Assembly: GCA_037479115.1 (NCBI GenBank)
Contig: JBBFLK010000001.1
Span: 69,409-102,354, forward strand
Source of the DNA: Anaerohalosphaeraceae bacterium
GTDB taxonomy: Bacteria; Planctomycetota; Phycisphaerae; Sedimentisphaerales; Anaerohalosphaeraceae
Reading direction: 5' to 3'
Length of the DNA: 32,946 bases
The translations under genes were made by a program, and so were the position numbers. The notes beneath the pieces are model-generated. The model was not told the origin of the DNA. It saw only the letters and a list, made by a program, of their open reading frames with translations, and did no database searches. Position 1 is the first letter of the stretch, and every line of letters begins with the position of its first letter. Below are positions 16,543 through 24,929 of this stretch, one piece after another.

Positions 16543-17612
16543 CAGAAAGTCCTCATAGCCAGACCGGCGGCGACGGCAAAGACCGGTCCGTCCTGTTTGA
16601 GCATCAATTCCTGCTCCGGTGCTGCCTGAACGTTCAGATAGCGGAACGGATTGAAGACCTCCGTTTCCAGCGCCAGCGTCTCTGTCAGGAGAGCCGCAAA
16701 CGGCCGACTCGTCGCCCATCCGCCCGACAAATACAGTTTTTTCACCTGGCAGTCCGGGTTTTGTGTCAGATAATAGCGAAGGGTATCGCTGATGTCGTTG
16801 AGGCATCGGGCAGCCGCCTGTTTGAGTGCGGCGGCAATCGTCGGCGGCAGCGGGTCCGTCTGAACGAACAGGATTTGTCGAATCGCCTCTTCGTCCAGAC
16901 CGGTCTGCTGCCGAATGGACGCCGTGACAGCGGAGCCCGCATAGGTCAGGTCGCGAATGAATGGAATACCGTTTTCTCCGAGAATGGTGACGGTGATGAA
17001 CCGATGGCCCAGATGAATAAGGGTCCGGCAGCTGTTCGGCTCCGGAGGGATGCAGTGGCACAGGCCGTTCATCGCAGCCAGCCCATCGACATCCATCAGC
17101 ATCACTTTTCCGCCGGCATTGTGCACCTGCCGAACGGTTCGCTCAATTGCCTCCCGCAGGGCTACGACCAGAAACCCCTGATGTCCGTCCGCGGAGGAAC
17201 GGATATTCTGGAAGGCCACGATGCTCTGGTCAGCGTCGAAGGGGCTCATCTGCAGGGCCTCCAGTTCCACGGCTTTGCCGAGGGCTTCAGCGGGGATGAG
17301 CGGAAAGCGGTAGGGACGGGTGACCACTTCCGGTCCGCTTTGCGCACAGACCACATAAGGGGTCTTTAAATCCGCGCTGTTGAGGCACTCACGCACAGCG
17401 CGGCTGACGGCGGCTTCCTGCGGTCCCTGTCCGTCCGGAGAGGGCGGCAGTTCCACCCGGCAGGCGCTGACAGCCGTGAACTTTCGGCTTCGCCAGCTTC
17501 CCTTGACCAGTTTGACCGAAGAAGAGCCGATGTCCAGTCCGGCCCATTCGACGGCGTTCATTTCCAGCCGCTCCAGCAAAGAACGATATTTTTGTTTTAC
17601 AGATGCCAGCAT
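16542..17612 (-). CDS. pilM: PilM-type actin-like ATPase
   Basis: The 356-residue protein has the actin/FtsA-like fold signatures of PilM: AGLDIGSSSVKLVKG (phosphate 1), EVVTRPYRFPLIP, FLVVALREAIERTVRQVHNAGG, LIHLGHRFITVTIL (phosphate 2) and KKLYLSGGWATSRPF (adenosine region). PilM is a cytoplasmic ring that binds the N-terminus of PilN and couples to PilB. The start is the ATG at 17612 with AGGAAA in front; a longer open form reaches 17678 but would overlap the preceding gene. It is translationally coupled to pilN. Confidence 0.88.
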   Translation of the reverse strand: MLASVKQKYRSLLERLEMNAVEWAGLDIGSSSVKLVKGSWRSRKFTAVSACRVELPPSPDGQGPQEAAVSRAVRECLNSADLKTPYVVCAQSGPEVVTRPYRFPLIPAEALGKAVELEALQMSPFDADQSIVAFQNIRSSADGHQGFLVVALREAIERTVRQVHNAGGKVMLMDVDGLAAMNGLCHCIPPEPNSCRTLIHLGHRFITVTILGENGIPFIRDLTYAGSAVTASIRQQTGLDEEAIRQILFVQTDPLPPTIAAALKQAAARCLNDISDTLRYYLTQNPDCQVKKLYLSGGWATSRPFAALLTETLALETEVFNPFRYLNVQAAPEQELMLKQDGPVFAVAAGLAMRTF

Positions 17613-17625
17613 AGGTTTTCCTGTT

Positions 17626-19365
17626 TTATTGAGCCAGGACGGTTTGCGTTTCCGTCCAGGCGCCCGGCACCGGTACATACTTGCCTTTGAGCCAGATATT
17701 GCCGGGCAGGATGCCTGTCAGCAGACGCTCATCCCAAAAATACGATTTCAAATAGCCGTCCTGTCCGACCACACCCACGACGCCTCGCACGGCTTCGGTA
17801 ATGCTGCCTCGCAAAATCAGCTGGTCATTGCTGGCCGAAACCGTTTTTCTTCCGCCGTAGTTGTTTCGTTTTACGTTTTCGGCTCCCCAGCCTCCGCCGC
17901 CGATGGTTAAAGCCGCCTCCACAATCGTCGGATTCGGCAGGAGCCGCATATAAGCCGGTTTGGCGGCGCTTTCCCGATTTCCAATCGGCACATAGGTGAA
18001 TCCTGCCGGTTCTTTCGGCGTAGTATCGACATAACTGTATTCGGTCATTCCGGGATCGACGATTTTGATGACGCCTTTGGCAATCAGTCCGAGAATATTG
18101 GGGTTTTCAGGATGCGGCAGGCCGTTGGCTTGCCGGGGATAGGTTCGGCCGGAATTGTCCCGGTCCGATATTGTCAGCGAGTGGGCTATCCAGATGTTCC
18201 CGGTGGCTACGACGCTCATCTGGCCCTGCACGACGTTGGTTTGCTGTCCGAGGGTCCGTCCGCTGCCGATAATCACATTTCCGTTGACAAAAATCTGTCC
18301 GGCGGGTGCAGAGGAAACCCCGCCGAATTCCTGAGACACATAAGTTTGCGTCAGGTCCACCGTAAAGCGGTCGCCGTTGGTGTCGGCATTCGTGCGTCGA
18401 ACGTGATAGGCATAAATCGGATAGCGTTCGAACCGTTCTCCGCTGCTGCCGGGAACAACGCGGAAGTCATACGTCCGGCTGTCCTGCGTCTGCATAAAGC
18501 CGCGGACGGTGCAGTTGTTTGTAATGCAGACCTTGCCGATGCCGTTTTCCACAAAAAACTCCAGATGCACCGCCGGCTGCGGCAGGGTCAGCGTTGAGGC
18601 AAAGGCCGTGGGTGTAAAGCGGAACTGAGGGGCGGTGCTGTCGCGAAACCGCTGAATTTTGCTTTCCAGACCGGTATCATCGGAAATCCGGAGCATGGGC
18701 TGGTCAAAGTAAATCCCGCCGCGAAAGCAGTTCATGACAGAGCTGTATTTGTCGGTTCCGCCGACTGTGTATCGGGATTCACCCATATAAACCGGACGGA
18801 GAAAGACGGGATTCCCTTGGATTTTGATGTCGCGGACATCCGGGCTGTCGTTTTCCTTATTGATTTCAATCGGCAAATCGACGACTTCGCCGGTGGCAAA
18901 GACCACATCGATAAACGAAGACCCGCCGACCGGGGCCTTGCATTTGCCCATGGCCCAGCCGTTGATGGCCTGGACTGCGTAGGTATGAATGGTCTTTTCG
19001 TACATGCCGGAGCGTCCGATTGCTGTGATTTCAAAGATGGGTTTGGCCTGCAGAAACGTGGCCAGAGAAACGGAATAAGAGCCTTGGCTGTCCGGAAAGG
19101 AAAGGGTTTCTTCAAAGGTGCCGGCGGCCAGGGCGGACAGCAGGTCGGACTGCTGACTCATGGCAAACATGGCTCGTTCGTAAGCTGCTTCGGCGGCAGC
19201 CAGAGCGGCGGACTGCCGTTTCTGCCGGACCGCCTGCATATGGGCCCCTTCGGCACTTTTGAGAACCCCGACGGAAAGGATCGACAAAACCAGCAGCAGC
19301 ACCACGGCGACAATCAGTGCCGACCCGGACTGCTGACGAGTCTGTTTTGTTTTCCGTTTATTCAT
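17626..19365 (-). CDS. PilX-like pilus assembly or adhesin protein
   Basis: The 579-residue protein has a basic N-terminus and one membrane helix (SGSALIVAVVLLLVLSILSVGVLK, shown here in two parts: SGSALIVAVVLL and LVLSILSVGVLK). An Ala-rich amphipathic helix follows with the pattern AAEAAYERAMF, as in PilX-type N-terminal domains of minor pilus components. The long remainder is beta-rich (QIFVNGNVIIGSGRT, VVATGNIWIAHSLTI), resembling DUF4900-type proteins of pilus loci. No Glu5-type prepilin motif is present. The ATG at 19365 has GGAG in front; an upstream TTG (19395) is less likely. It sits between minor prepilins and pilM, so it may be a tip component. Function by context only. Confidence 0.75.
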   Translation of the reverse strand: MNKRKTKQTRQQSGSALIVAVVLLLVLSILSVGVLKSAEGAHMQAVRQKRQSAALAAAEAAYERAMFAMSQQSDLLSALAAGTFEETLSFPDSQGSYSVSLATFLQAKPIFEITAIGRSGMYEKTIHTYAVQAINGWAMGKCKAPVGGSSFIDVVFATGEVVDLPIEINKENDSPDVRDIKIQGNPVFLRPVYMGESRYTVGGTDKYSSVMNCFRGGIYFDQPMLRISDDTGLESKIQRFRDSTAPQFRFTPTAFASTLTLPQPAVHLEFFVENGIGKVCITNNCTVRGFMQTQDSRTYDFRVVPGSSGERFERYPIYAYHVRRTNADTNGDRFTVDLTQTYVSQEFGGVSSAPAGQIFVNGNVIIGSGRTLGQQTNVVQGQMSVVATGNIWIAHSLTISDRDNSGRTYPRQANGLPHPENPNILGLIAKGVIKIVDPGMTEYSYVDTTPKEPAGFTYVPIGNRESAAKPAYMRLLPNPTIVEAALTIGGGGWGAENVKRNNYGGRKTVSASNDQLILRGSITEAVRGVVGVVGQDGYLKSYFWDERLLTGILPGNIWLKGKYVPVPGAWTETQTVLAQ

Positions 19366-19415
19366 AGTCTTTTTTCTCCGCAAGGAGTTCCGCAATCTGT
19401 CAGGCGGTTTGCACC

Positions 19416-20099
19416 CTACCGAGGCCAGTTCATCCGCAGCAGGACGGAGGTTTTCACTTCTTCGGAATCGCCGTCGTTGTCCGTCAGGGTCAGATTCATC
19501 CGGACGGAACCCATTCCAACGCCGCCGACGACATTGTGGCTGAATATCTCCGTTCCCCGGGAGATATTCACAAACTCCGTCAGAGTGACGGTCCGCAGGA
19601 GGGAACCGGTGCGGCGAAGACCGCCGGAAATTCCGCCGACGCCGTTGACGACCCGGCCGTAATCCACCTTCAGCCGGCGTCCTTCCAGATAAAAGAGAGC
19701 ATAGTGGGTTCCGGTGTTGGTGACTTCCAGCACATCCGAACCGGCGTTTGCCGGATTGAACGGTTCCTGCCAGTATCGGAATTCCACAGCGGACCCGGAC
19801 GCCAGTTCCTGACCGGTCAGGGGCTGGGCGACGGTATAGGTGCCGTTGACGATTTTATAAACGGTATAATTGCTTCGATTGGATTTTCGTCCGACGGTGC
19901 TGAAGGCGGTTACAATGGCCAGGGCGTCCTGCCGAATCGGTTTATGAATGCTGTTGTAGGTCTGGCGAACGCTTCGGGAGCCGCCCGCCGCCAAAATGGT
20001 GACAGCCAGAATCGGAATCACCAGAATCGCCAGGGTTACGATGACTTCCAGCAGGGTGAAGCCCCGAGTCCAAAAAGAATAGGCGCGACGATGGTTCAT
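19416..20099 (-). CDS. Minor prepilin-like protein (type IV pilin leader)
   Basis: The 227-residue protein has the prepilin peptidase site RG|FTLLEVIVT (Glu5 of the mature form) followed by a hydrophobic helix. The short leader MNHRRAYSFWTRG is basic, as expected. The rest is a beta-rich globular head with several VTN/VTL strands. A TAAGGAG ribosome site is 8 nt before the ATG. It follows another prepilin gene after a 12-bp gap. It resembles PilW/PilV/GspJ-type minor pilins, but the subclass cannot be fixed. Confidence 0.85.
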   Translation of the reverse strand: MNHRRAYSFWTRGFTLLEVIVTLAILVIPILAVTILAAGGSRSVRQTYNSIHKPIRQDALAIVTAFSTVGRKSNRSNYTVYKIVNGTYTVAQPLTGQELASGSAVEFRYWQEPFNPANAGSDVLEVTNTGTHYALFYLEGRRLKVDYGRVVNGVGGISGGLRRTGSLLRTVTLTEFVNISRGTEIFSHNVVGGVGMGSVRMNLTLTDNDGDSEEVKTSVLLRMNWPR

Positions 20100-20111
20100 T
20101 CTTCCGTCTCC

Positions 20112-20609
20112 TTATCCGCCTGCCTGGTCTCGCCGAACAAACGTGGCGGAGGTAAACACCGGGTCATTGACGGTTGGTTCCAGATTTTTGGAATCCCGGC
20201 GCCATCGAATGGTCACGCGAATGTCCCGCAGTGTCACGCCGGCGGTATCATCGGTGCGGATGTCCGAATACCAAAGCTGGGCCCGCATAGGGAAACCGTT
20301 CAGGGTGATGCGGTAAATCGGGTCCGTGCCGATTTGTTCAAATCCGAGATTCAGCGACACCGGATTGTAGCGTTCATCGCCGCCGGTGCTCTTCCAGTCG
20401 TCCAGCAGCAGCTGGGCCAGCTGGGCGGCGACAAGTTCGGCGCGGGCGCTGCGGGCCCGCTTGACGGCGTGATACTGATACGTGAGGGCTCCGAGGGAAG
20501 CGACAGCCAGAATCAGTGTGGCGATAATCAGTTCCAGCAGGGTAACCCCGGCGGGCATTTGAGTCCGCCGGCGAATGCTGGATCGGTCCGGAGCATTCAG
20601 GGCAGTCAC
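20112..20609 (-). CDS. Minor prepilin-like protein (PilV/GspI type)
   Basis: The 165-residue protein has the prepilin motif PAG|VTLLELIIATLIL with a basic leader (RSSIRRRTQMPAG). The start is set at GTG 20609 because a perfect AAGGAGG (20617-20623) lies 7 nt before it; the upstream ATG at 20636 lacks one. The mature part starts with a helix (LGALTYQYHAVKRARSARAE) typical of PilV/GspI pseudopilins, then a small beta head. It lies between the major pilin and another minor prepilin, after a terminator-like hairpin. Confidence 0.82.
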   Translation of the reverse strand: MTALNAPDRSSIRRRTQMPAGVTLLELIIATLILAVASLGALTYQYHAVKRARSARAELVAAQLAQLLLDDWKSTGGDERYNPVSLNLGFEQIGTDPIYRITLNGFPMRAQLWYSDIRTDDTAGVTLRDIRVTIRWRRDSKNLEPTVNDPVFTSATFVRRDQAGG

Positions 20610-20639
20610 GAGAGGCCTCCTTGTGTTTTTCGGCATCTC

Positions 20640-20682
20640 AAAGAAAGAAGGAACGGAGAAAGATGCGCACCTCCTCCGTTCC
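20640..20682 (-). terminator. Terminator-like hairpin after the major pilin gene
   Basis: A perfect 10-bp inverted repeat (AGGAACGGAG 20649-20658 with CTCCGTTCCT 20673-20682) lies 23 bp after the pilin stop. Read on the minus strand it is followed by TCTTTCTTT. This could be a partial terminator, or an RNA 3' stabiliser, letting the pilin be made in excess of the minor pilins downstream. Confidence 0.6.
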
Positions 20683-20705
20683 TGTGATTTGACCGTTCGG
20701 CTGAT

Positions 20706-21098
20706 TTATTCCCATCGTCCGTCCACGTAGAGGGTCTTGGACCCGCTGGGGGCGTTGGGCTGGCTGCCGGTGACCGTAATCTGGGCGTTGCCGTTGGCAT
20801 CGACGCTGTCGATGTTGTAGTCGCCCGGGACGAAGTAGGTTCCGGTCAGGTCTGCATCCTGAAAGCCCAGGGCCTGACGGGTGGCGGCCACGCCCAGACT
20901 GCCGGTGGGCGCTGTGCCGTGTTCCACAAAATACACCCGTACGGCGGACTTGATGGTGCCGGCGGTGGCGTTGGCTTCCGCCCACTTGGCGGATTCAATT
21001 CGGCCGCGCATCAGCGGAATCGAGGCCGCCGCCAGGATGCCGACAATCAGGATGACGACCATCAGTTCAATCAGCGTGAATCCTTTTTTTCCTGTCAT
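20706..21098 (-). CDS. Major type IV pilin / GspG-like prepilin
   Basis: The 130-residue protein starts MTGKKG|FTLIELMVVILIVGILAA (cited in part), a textbook prepilin leader with mature Phe1 and Glu5. The short globular head has GTAPTGSLGVAATRQALGF and a C-terminal strand ending TLYVDGRWE. No C-terminal disulfide loop is seen. It may be the main pilin or GspG-type pseudopilin. The start is the ATG with AGGAGATG in front; an open extension to 21164 is not supported. A 20-bp palindrome lies directly upstream of the ribosome site. Confidence 0.9.
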   Translation of the reverse strand: MTGKKGFTLIELMVVILIVGILAAASIPLMRGRIESAKWAEANATAGTIKSAVRVYFVEHGTAPTGSLGVAATRQALGFQDADLTGTYFVPGDYNIDSVDANGNAQITVTGSQPNAPSGSKTLYVDGRWE

Positions 21099-21110
21099 TC
21101 TTGCATCTCC

Positions 21111-21130
21111 TAAAAAATGTACATTTTTTA
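21111..21130. promoter_or_regulatory. Perfect 20-bp AT palindrome before the major pilin gene
   Basis: TAAAAAATGT followed by ACATTTTTTA is perfectly self-complementary without a spacer. It sits immediately upstream of the pilin ribosome site, in the 79-bp gap after pilC. It may be an operator for a homodimeric regulator or an RNA structure that touches the ribosome site. No identity for the binding protein is known. Confidence 0.45.
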
Positions 21131-21177
21131 TTTTTTTTGTCCCGAAATCCTGTTCGAGACCCACGTTTGTTCGAACC

Positions 21178-22386
21178 TCAGACGGACATGGAGAAAATCG
21201 GCAGATACATTGCCAGCAAAACGGTCAGCACAATGGCTCCGACGGTGACAATCAAAATCGGTTCCAGCAGCCCGAGCATCATCGAAACAAGCTCGTCCAC
21301 CTTGCGGGCATAAAAATCGCCGGTTTTTTCCAGGACAGGCACGAGGGAGCCGGACTGTTCGCCGATTTGAGCCATTTTGACGGCCACGCCGGGAAACAGA
21401 CCGCAGGCCTGGAGGCTGTCGGCCATCGAAGTGCCTTCGGTCATCTTCTGACGGGCCAGCAGGACTCCGTTTCGGAGCAGCTGGTTGGGGGTCATGTCCG
21501 CCAGAATAATAAAGGCATCCAGAATCGACACGCCCGCCGCCACCAGCGAGGCCAGCGTCCGGCAGAACATACAGATAAAAGCCATCCGCTTGATTCGCCC
21601 CAGCAGCGGCAGATTCAGTTCAAGCCGATGAAGAACCGCCTGGCCGGATTTGGTTTTGGAGGCAATGACGGCACCGGCAATCAGGGCCGCCAGGGCTATC
21701 AGAATCAGCAGGATGTGATTGACAATTCCGTGATAGACGGCCATAAAGCCGCGGGTAAAGGCGGGAAGTTCGCCTTTGAAGGTCTCGAACATCACCTGAA
21801 AGCGCGGGACAATCAGCGTCATCAGTACCACGACAATCACGACAATGAAACAGACCACAAAGATTGGATAGGCCATCGCTCCGCGGACTTTTCGGACCAG
21901 TTTGTCCCGTTCCTGATAATAATCCGCCAGCCGGCGGAGTGAGTTGGACAGCGAGCCGCTGGTTTCGCCGGCCATGATGATGGAGCAGGCCAGCCGGCTG
22001 AAGACTTTCGGATGGGCCCGCACGCTGTCGGTAAAGGTTTCCCCCGTTTCCAGCCGGGCGGCGATGTCTTTCAGGACATACTCAAAATACGGGTTGGTCA
22101 GGTCCTCCGCAATCGTCTGGATGGCCGTGGTGACGGACAGCCCGCCTTCGAGCATCGTCGCCAGCTGCCAGCAGAAGGTGGCCATCTGTTCCGAGCGCAC
22201 CCGACGGTACCGTGCCCCGGCTGTGTGCACGTCCTCTTTGGTTTCCGGGAGCACTTCCGCAATGGAAACCGGAGTCAGGTTTTCCTGCCGCAGCTGGGCC
22301 AGCAGGTCCTGACGGGACTGCGCCTGGCGAATTCCCTCCCGGCAGTTTCCGGCTGTATCCCACGCTACATATTCAAACGTCTGCAT
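21178..22386 (-). CDS. pilC: Inner-membrane platform protein PilC/GspF
   Basis: The 402-residue protein has two T2SSF domains. The first includes FCWQLATMLEGGLSVTTAIQTI and ACSIIMAGETSGSLSNSLRRLADYYQ; the second includes FCRTLASLVAAGVSILDAFII and VKMAQIGEQSGSLVPVLEKTGDFYARKVDELV. The usual three or more membrane helices are visible. It is the membrane anchor on which PilB works. The start is ATG 22386 (MQTFEYVAWD) with AGAGGA in front; the open frame up to 22626 has no PilC character. Confidence 0.94.
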   Translation of the reverse strand: MQTFEYVAWDTAGNCREGIRQAQSRQDLLAQLRQENLTPVSIAEVLPETKEDVHTAGARYRRVRSEQMATFCWQLATMLEGGLSVTTAIQTIAEDLTNPYFEYVLKDIAARLETGETFTDSVRAHPKVFSRLACSIIMAGETSGSLSNSLRRLADYYQERDKLVRKVRGAMAYPIFVVCFIVVIVVVLMTLIVPRFQVMFETFKGELPAFTRGFMAVYHGIVNHILLILIALAALIAGAVIASKTKSGQAVLHRLELNLPLLGRIKRMAFICMFCRTLASLVAAGVSILDAFIILADMTPNQLLRNGVLLARQKMTEGTSMADSLQACGLFPGVAVKMAQIGEQSGSLVPVLEKTGDFYARKVDELVSMMLGLLEPILIVTVGAIVLTVLLAMYLPIFSMSV

Positions 22387-22724
22387 TGCGCACGGTCCTC
22401 TTGGAATTTGGTTTGTTGAGAGGGTCGGCATTTTGGAAGGGCCGCTTTTGTGAAAAAACGCTCCGGCGGGCTGTCCGGCCGCTCCGGAAGAATCCTGAGT
22501 CCGATAAAGAGCCGTTTTGAGAAAGCAGAAAACGGAGAAAGGAGCGGAAATGGTTCGAATCCGAAAACACAGCCGGCAGCCGTCGGAGGAAAAAGAGGGT
22601 GCAATTAATTGGAAGACGCACGACACGTCCTATAACCGTGAGAGCTTACAAGTTTTTCTTGATTGAAACGGCACAAATGGATACAATAAACGTATAGAAA
22701 GCAGCCGTAAAAAATGGGGGATGT
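22387..22724. other. 338-bp gap with no supported gene except a promoter
   Basis: It lies between the divergent pilC and a small plus-strand gene. Apart from the plus-strand promoter at 22659-22687, I see no conserved feature. An open extension of the pilC frame through 22626 has no ribosome site and an unlikely composition. Confidence 0.5.
22659..22687 (+). promoter_or_regulatory. Sigma70-type promoter of the small membrane protein gene
   Basis: TTGATT (22659-22664) lies 17 nt before TACAAT (22682-22687), in AT-richer sequence, 37 bp upstream of the start codon at 22725. This supports the gene being real. Confidence 0.55.
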
Positions 22725-23138
22725 ATGAAAAGAAAAATTCGACTCACACTGGGTCATTTCAAGCCGGGTCTTTCAGACAGAGAGCCGCTGAAAGATTATT
22801 CGGTTCTGCAGAGTGTGCCTCGACGGAGTTTCTGTCCTGTTCGCACCCGCGGCGGGGTGCGGGAAGAATGGGCGGCTGTTTTCAACGGGCTGCGTGTTCC
22901 TGTCCTGCTGCTGGGCGTAGTCGGGGCGCTGGGGCTTCTGGCTCATTATCGTCCCGAATTTGTCCGGGTTGTGCCGATAATGTACTGGCCGAACTGGTGG
23001 GTCTCGGTGATTTTCCTGGCTCTGGCGGGTGTGATGACAGCTATGCTGACGGCGGACTGGATTGCCGTTCAGTTTCTCAGGCGCTTTCGAACCCGCAGAA
23101 CTGAGAGCCGACGTGCGTACCTGTGGCGCAGCCGCTGA
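22725..23138 (+). CDS. Small two-helix membrane protein, unknown function
   Basis: I do not recognise this 137-residue protein. It has a basic hydrophilic N-terminus (about 55 residues) and two predicted membrane helices (VPVLLLGVVGALGLLAHY near residue 58 and WWVSVIFLALAGVMTAMLTADW near residue 90, cited in part). It ends in an Arg-rich tail. A GGGGG ribosome site lies just before the ATG and a good promoter lies upstream. It is transcribed against the surrounding pilus genes, between pilC and pilB, and converges on pilB with a 9-bp gap. A function in pilus biogenesis is possible but unsupported. Confidence 0.65.
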   Translation: MKRKIRLTLGHFKPGLSDREPLKDYSVLQSVPRRSFCPVRTRGGVREEWAAVFNGLRVPVLLLGVVGALGLLAHYRPEFVRVVPIMYWPNWWVSVIFLALAGVMTAMLTADWIAVQFLRRFRTRRTESRRAYLWRSR

Positions 23139-23147
23139 GCAAGTCCT

Positions 23148-24929
23148 TTATTCTTCCGCTACGGCCTCAGAGAACGTGACGCGCAGGACTTCTTCGGGCG
23201 TGGTTTTTCCTTCCAGCATCCGTTTGATGCCGCTTTCGAGCAGGTCGCCGTAGCCGCGCGAACGGGCCAGGGCGCGGATTTCCATTTCCTTTCCGCCGGC
23301 GGCAATCAATTGACGCATTTCATTGTCAATCACCAGAAATTCGAAAATCGGCAGCCGCCCCCGATAGCCGGTTCCGTTGCAGTGGCTGCATCCGATTCCC
23401 TGACGGAGGTCCGCCGCGGCCAGCTGTTCCGGCGTCAGTTTGAGCCGTCGGATTAACTCCTCGCTGAGCACGGCCGGCTGACTGCACTTGTCGCAGATTT
23501 TTCGAACCAGCCGCTGCGCCAGAATCAGGTTCAGCGACGAGGCCAGCAGATAGGGCTCCAGCCCCATATAAATCAAGCGGCTGATGGCACTGGGAGCATC
23601 GTTGGTGTGGAACGTGCTCAAAACCAGATGCCCGGTCAGCGAGGCCTTGATGGCGATTTCCATTGTTTCCTTGTCGCGGATTTCTCCGATGAGGATGATG
23701 TCCGGGTCCTGCCGCAGAATCGCCCGCAGGCAGAGCGCGAAATCCAGATTGATTTCGGGTTTGACCTGCGTCTGGTTGATGCCGGGCTGGCGGTACTCCA
23801 CCGGGTCTTCAACGGTTGTGATGTTTTTCCGCGGGTCTTTCAGTGCATTCAGGGCTGAATAGAGCGTGGTGCTCTTGCCGCTTCCGGTGGGGCCTGTGAC
23901 GATGATGATGCCGTGCGGCAGATTCAGAATCTGCTTGAACTGCTTGAGCAGTTTGGGTTCCAGACCGATGGTGTCGAGGTTGTGATTGACGGCGGACTTG
24001 TCGAGAATTCGCAGGACGATTTTTTCACCGTAAATGGTCGGCAGGGCGCTGACCCGCACATCGATGTCGGGCTGGCCCTTGCCGCGTTTGATTTTGAAGC
24101 GGCCGTCCTGCGGCAGCCGCCGCTCGGCGATGTCCATTTCCGCCAGGATTTTCAGGCGGGCGATTACGGCGGCCTGCATCTTCCGCGGCGGCGGAACCAT
24201 TTCCGTCAAAATGCCGTCCACCCGCATCCGAATCGTCATTCCGTGCTCCTGCGGCTCTACGTGAATGTCGCTGGCGCGGCTTTTGATTGCGTGGCTGAGC
24301 ATCAAATCGACAAAGCGAACGACCGGTGCCTCTTCCGCCTCCGCCTCCGAGATAATCTGGCCGGCCGTCTGAGAGCTTTCTTCCTCCTCATCCTCTGTGC
24401 TGATTTCCAGTTCCACCAGGTCGCGCATCTGCTGCTGGTCCAGGTCGCTGCCGTGGTAAATCTGGTCAATCAGATGCAGAATTTGTTTTTCCGAAGCCAC
24501 CAGCGGCCTGACCGGCTTTTTCAGCTTGAACGAAACCGTATCCAGGGCAATCACATTCAGCGGGTCTGCCATCGCCAGCTCAATTCCCTGCGGGCCTTCC
24601 CGAACGGCAGCGACGCAGAAGCGCCTGGCCAGGGTCTCCGGAATGCTGCGGGCCACGTCCATCTGAACGATGGACAAATCATCCAGCAGGATGAAATCGA
24701 CATTCAGGAATTTTCCGAGGGCCTGGGCGGCCTGTACATCCGTCAGAACGCCCATATCCACCAGAATCTGGCCCAGCCGCTTGTCGGCGGTTTTCTGGGA
24801 CTCAAGGGCTTTTTGCAGCGTTTCTGCCGAGAGCAATCCCTGTTCAAGCAGCCATTCCCCGAATTGGCCTGTGCTCGGCTGAGGGCCTTCCAGCGACAGC
24901 GTCGAAATGTCCGGATTCTGCGGTTTCAT
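23148..24929 (-). CDS. pilB: Pilus assembly ATPase PilB/GspE
   Basis: The 593-residue cytoplasmic ATPase powers pilin assembly. It has an N-terminal MshEN/GspE-N region (LLEQGLLSAETLQKALESQ; LGKFLNVDFILLDDL). The T2SSE core follows with Walker A GPTGSGKSTT, Asp box, Walker B DPDIILIGEIRD, the HLVLSTFHTND box and the tetracysteine zinc site (CDKC...GCSHC). The N-terminus carries a second pair-like element, as in PilB. The ATG overlaps the stop of the preceding kinase-like gene by 4 bp (ATGA), so both are coupled. Confidence 0.95.
   Translation of the reverse strand: MKPQNPDISTLSLEGPQPSTGQFGEWLLEQGLLSAETLQKALESQKTADKRLGQILVDMGVLTDVQAAQALGKFLNVDFILLDDLSIVQMDVARSIPETLARRFCVAAVREGPQGIELAMADPLNVIALDTVSFKLKKPVRPLVASEKQILHLIDQIYHGSDLDQQQMRDLVELEISTEDEEEESSQTAGQIISEAEAEEAPVVRFVDLMLSHAIKSRASDIHVEPQEHGMTIRMRVDGILTEMVPPPRKMQAAVIARLKILAEMDIAERRLPQDGRFKIKRGKGQPDIDVRVSALPTIYGEKIVLRILDKSAVNHNLDTIGLEPKLLKQFKQILNLPHGIIIVTGPTGSGKSTTLYSALNALKDPRKNITTVEDPVEYRQPGINQTQVKPEINLDFALCLRAILRQDPDIILIGEIRDKETMEIAIKASLTGHLVLSTFHTNDAPSAISRLIYMGLEPYLLASSLNLILAQRLVRKICDKCSQPAVLSEELIRRLKLTPEQLAAADLRQGIGCSHCNGTGYRGRLPIFEFLVIDNEMRQLIAAGGKEMEIRALARSRGYGDLLESGIKRMLEGKTTPEEVLRVTFSEAVAEE

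Noticed and set aside
19536-21942. Two long plus-strand frames (19536-20687 and 20881-21942)
   Set aside because: They are antisense to prepilin genes and pilC, whose motifs are unmistakable.
22387-22626. N-terminal extension of pilC
   Set aside because: It has no ribosome site and no PilC character; the ATG at 22386 has AGAGGA and gives the usual 402 residues.
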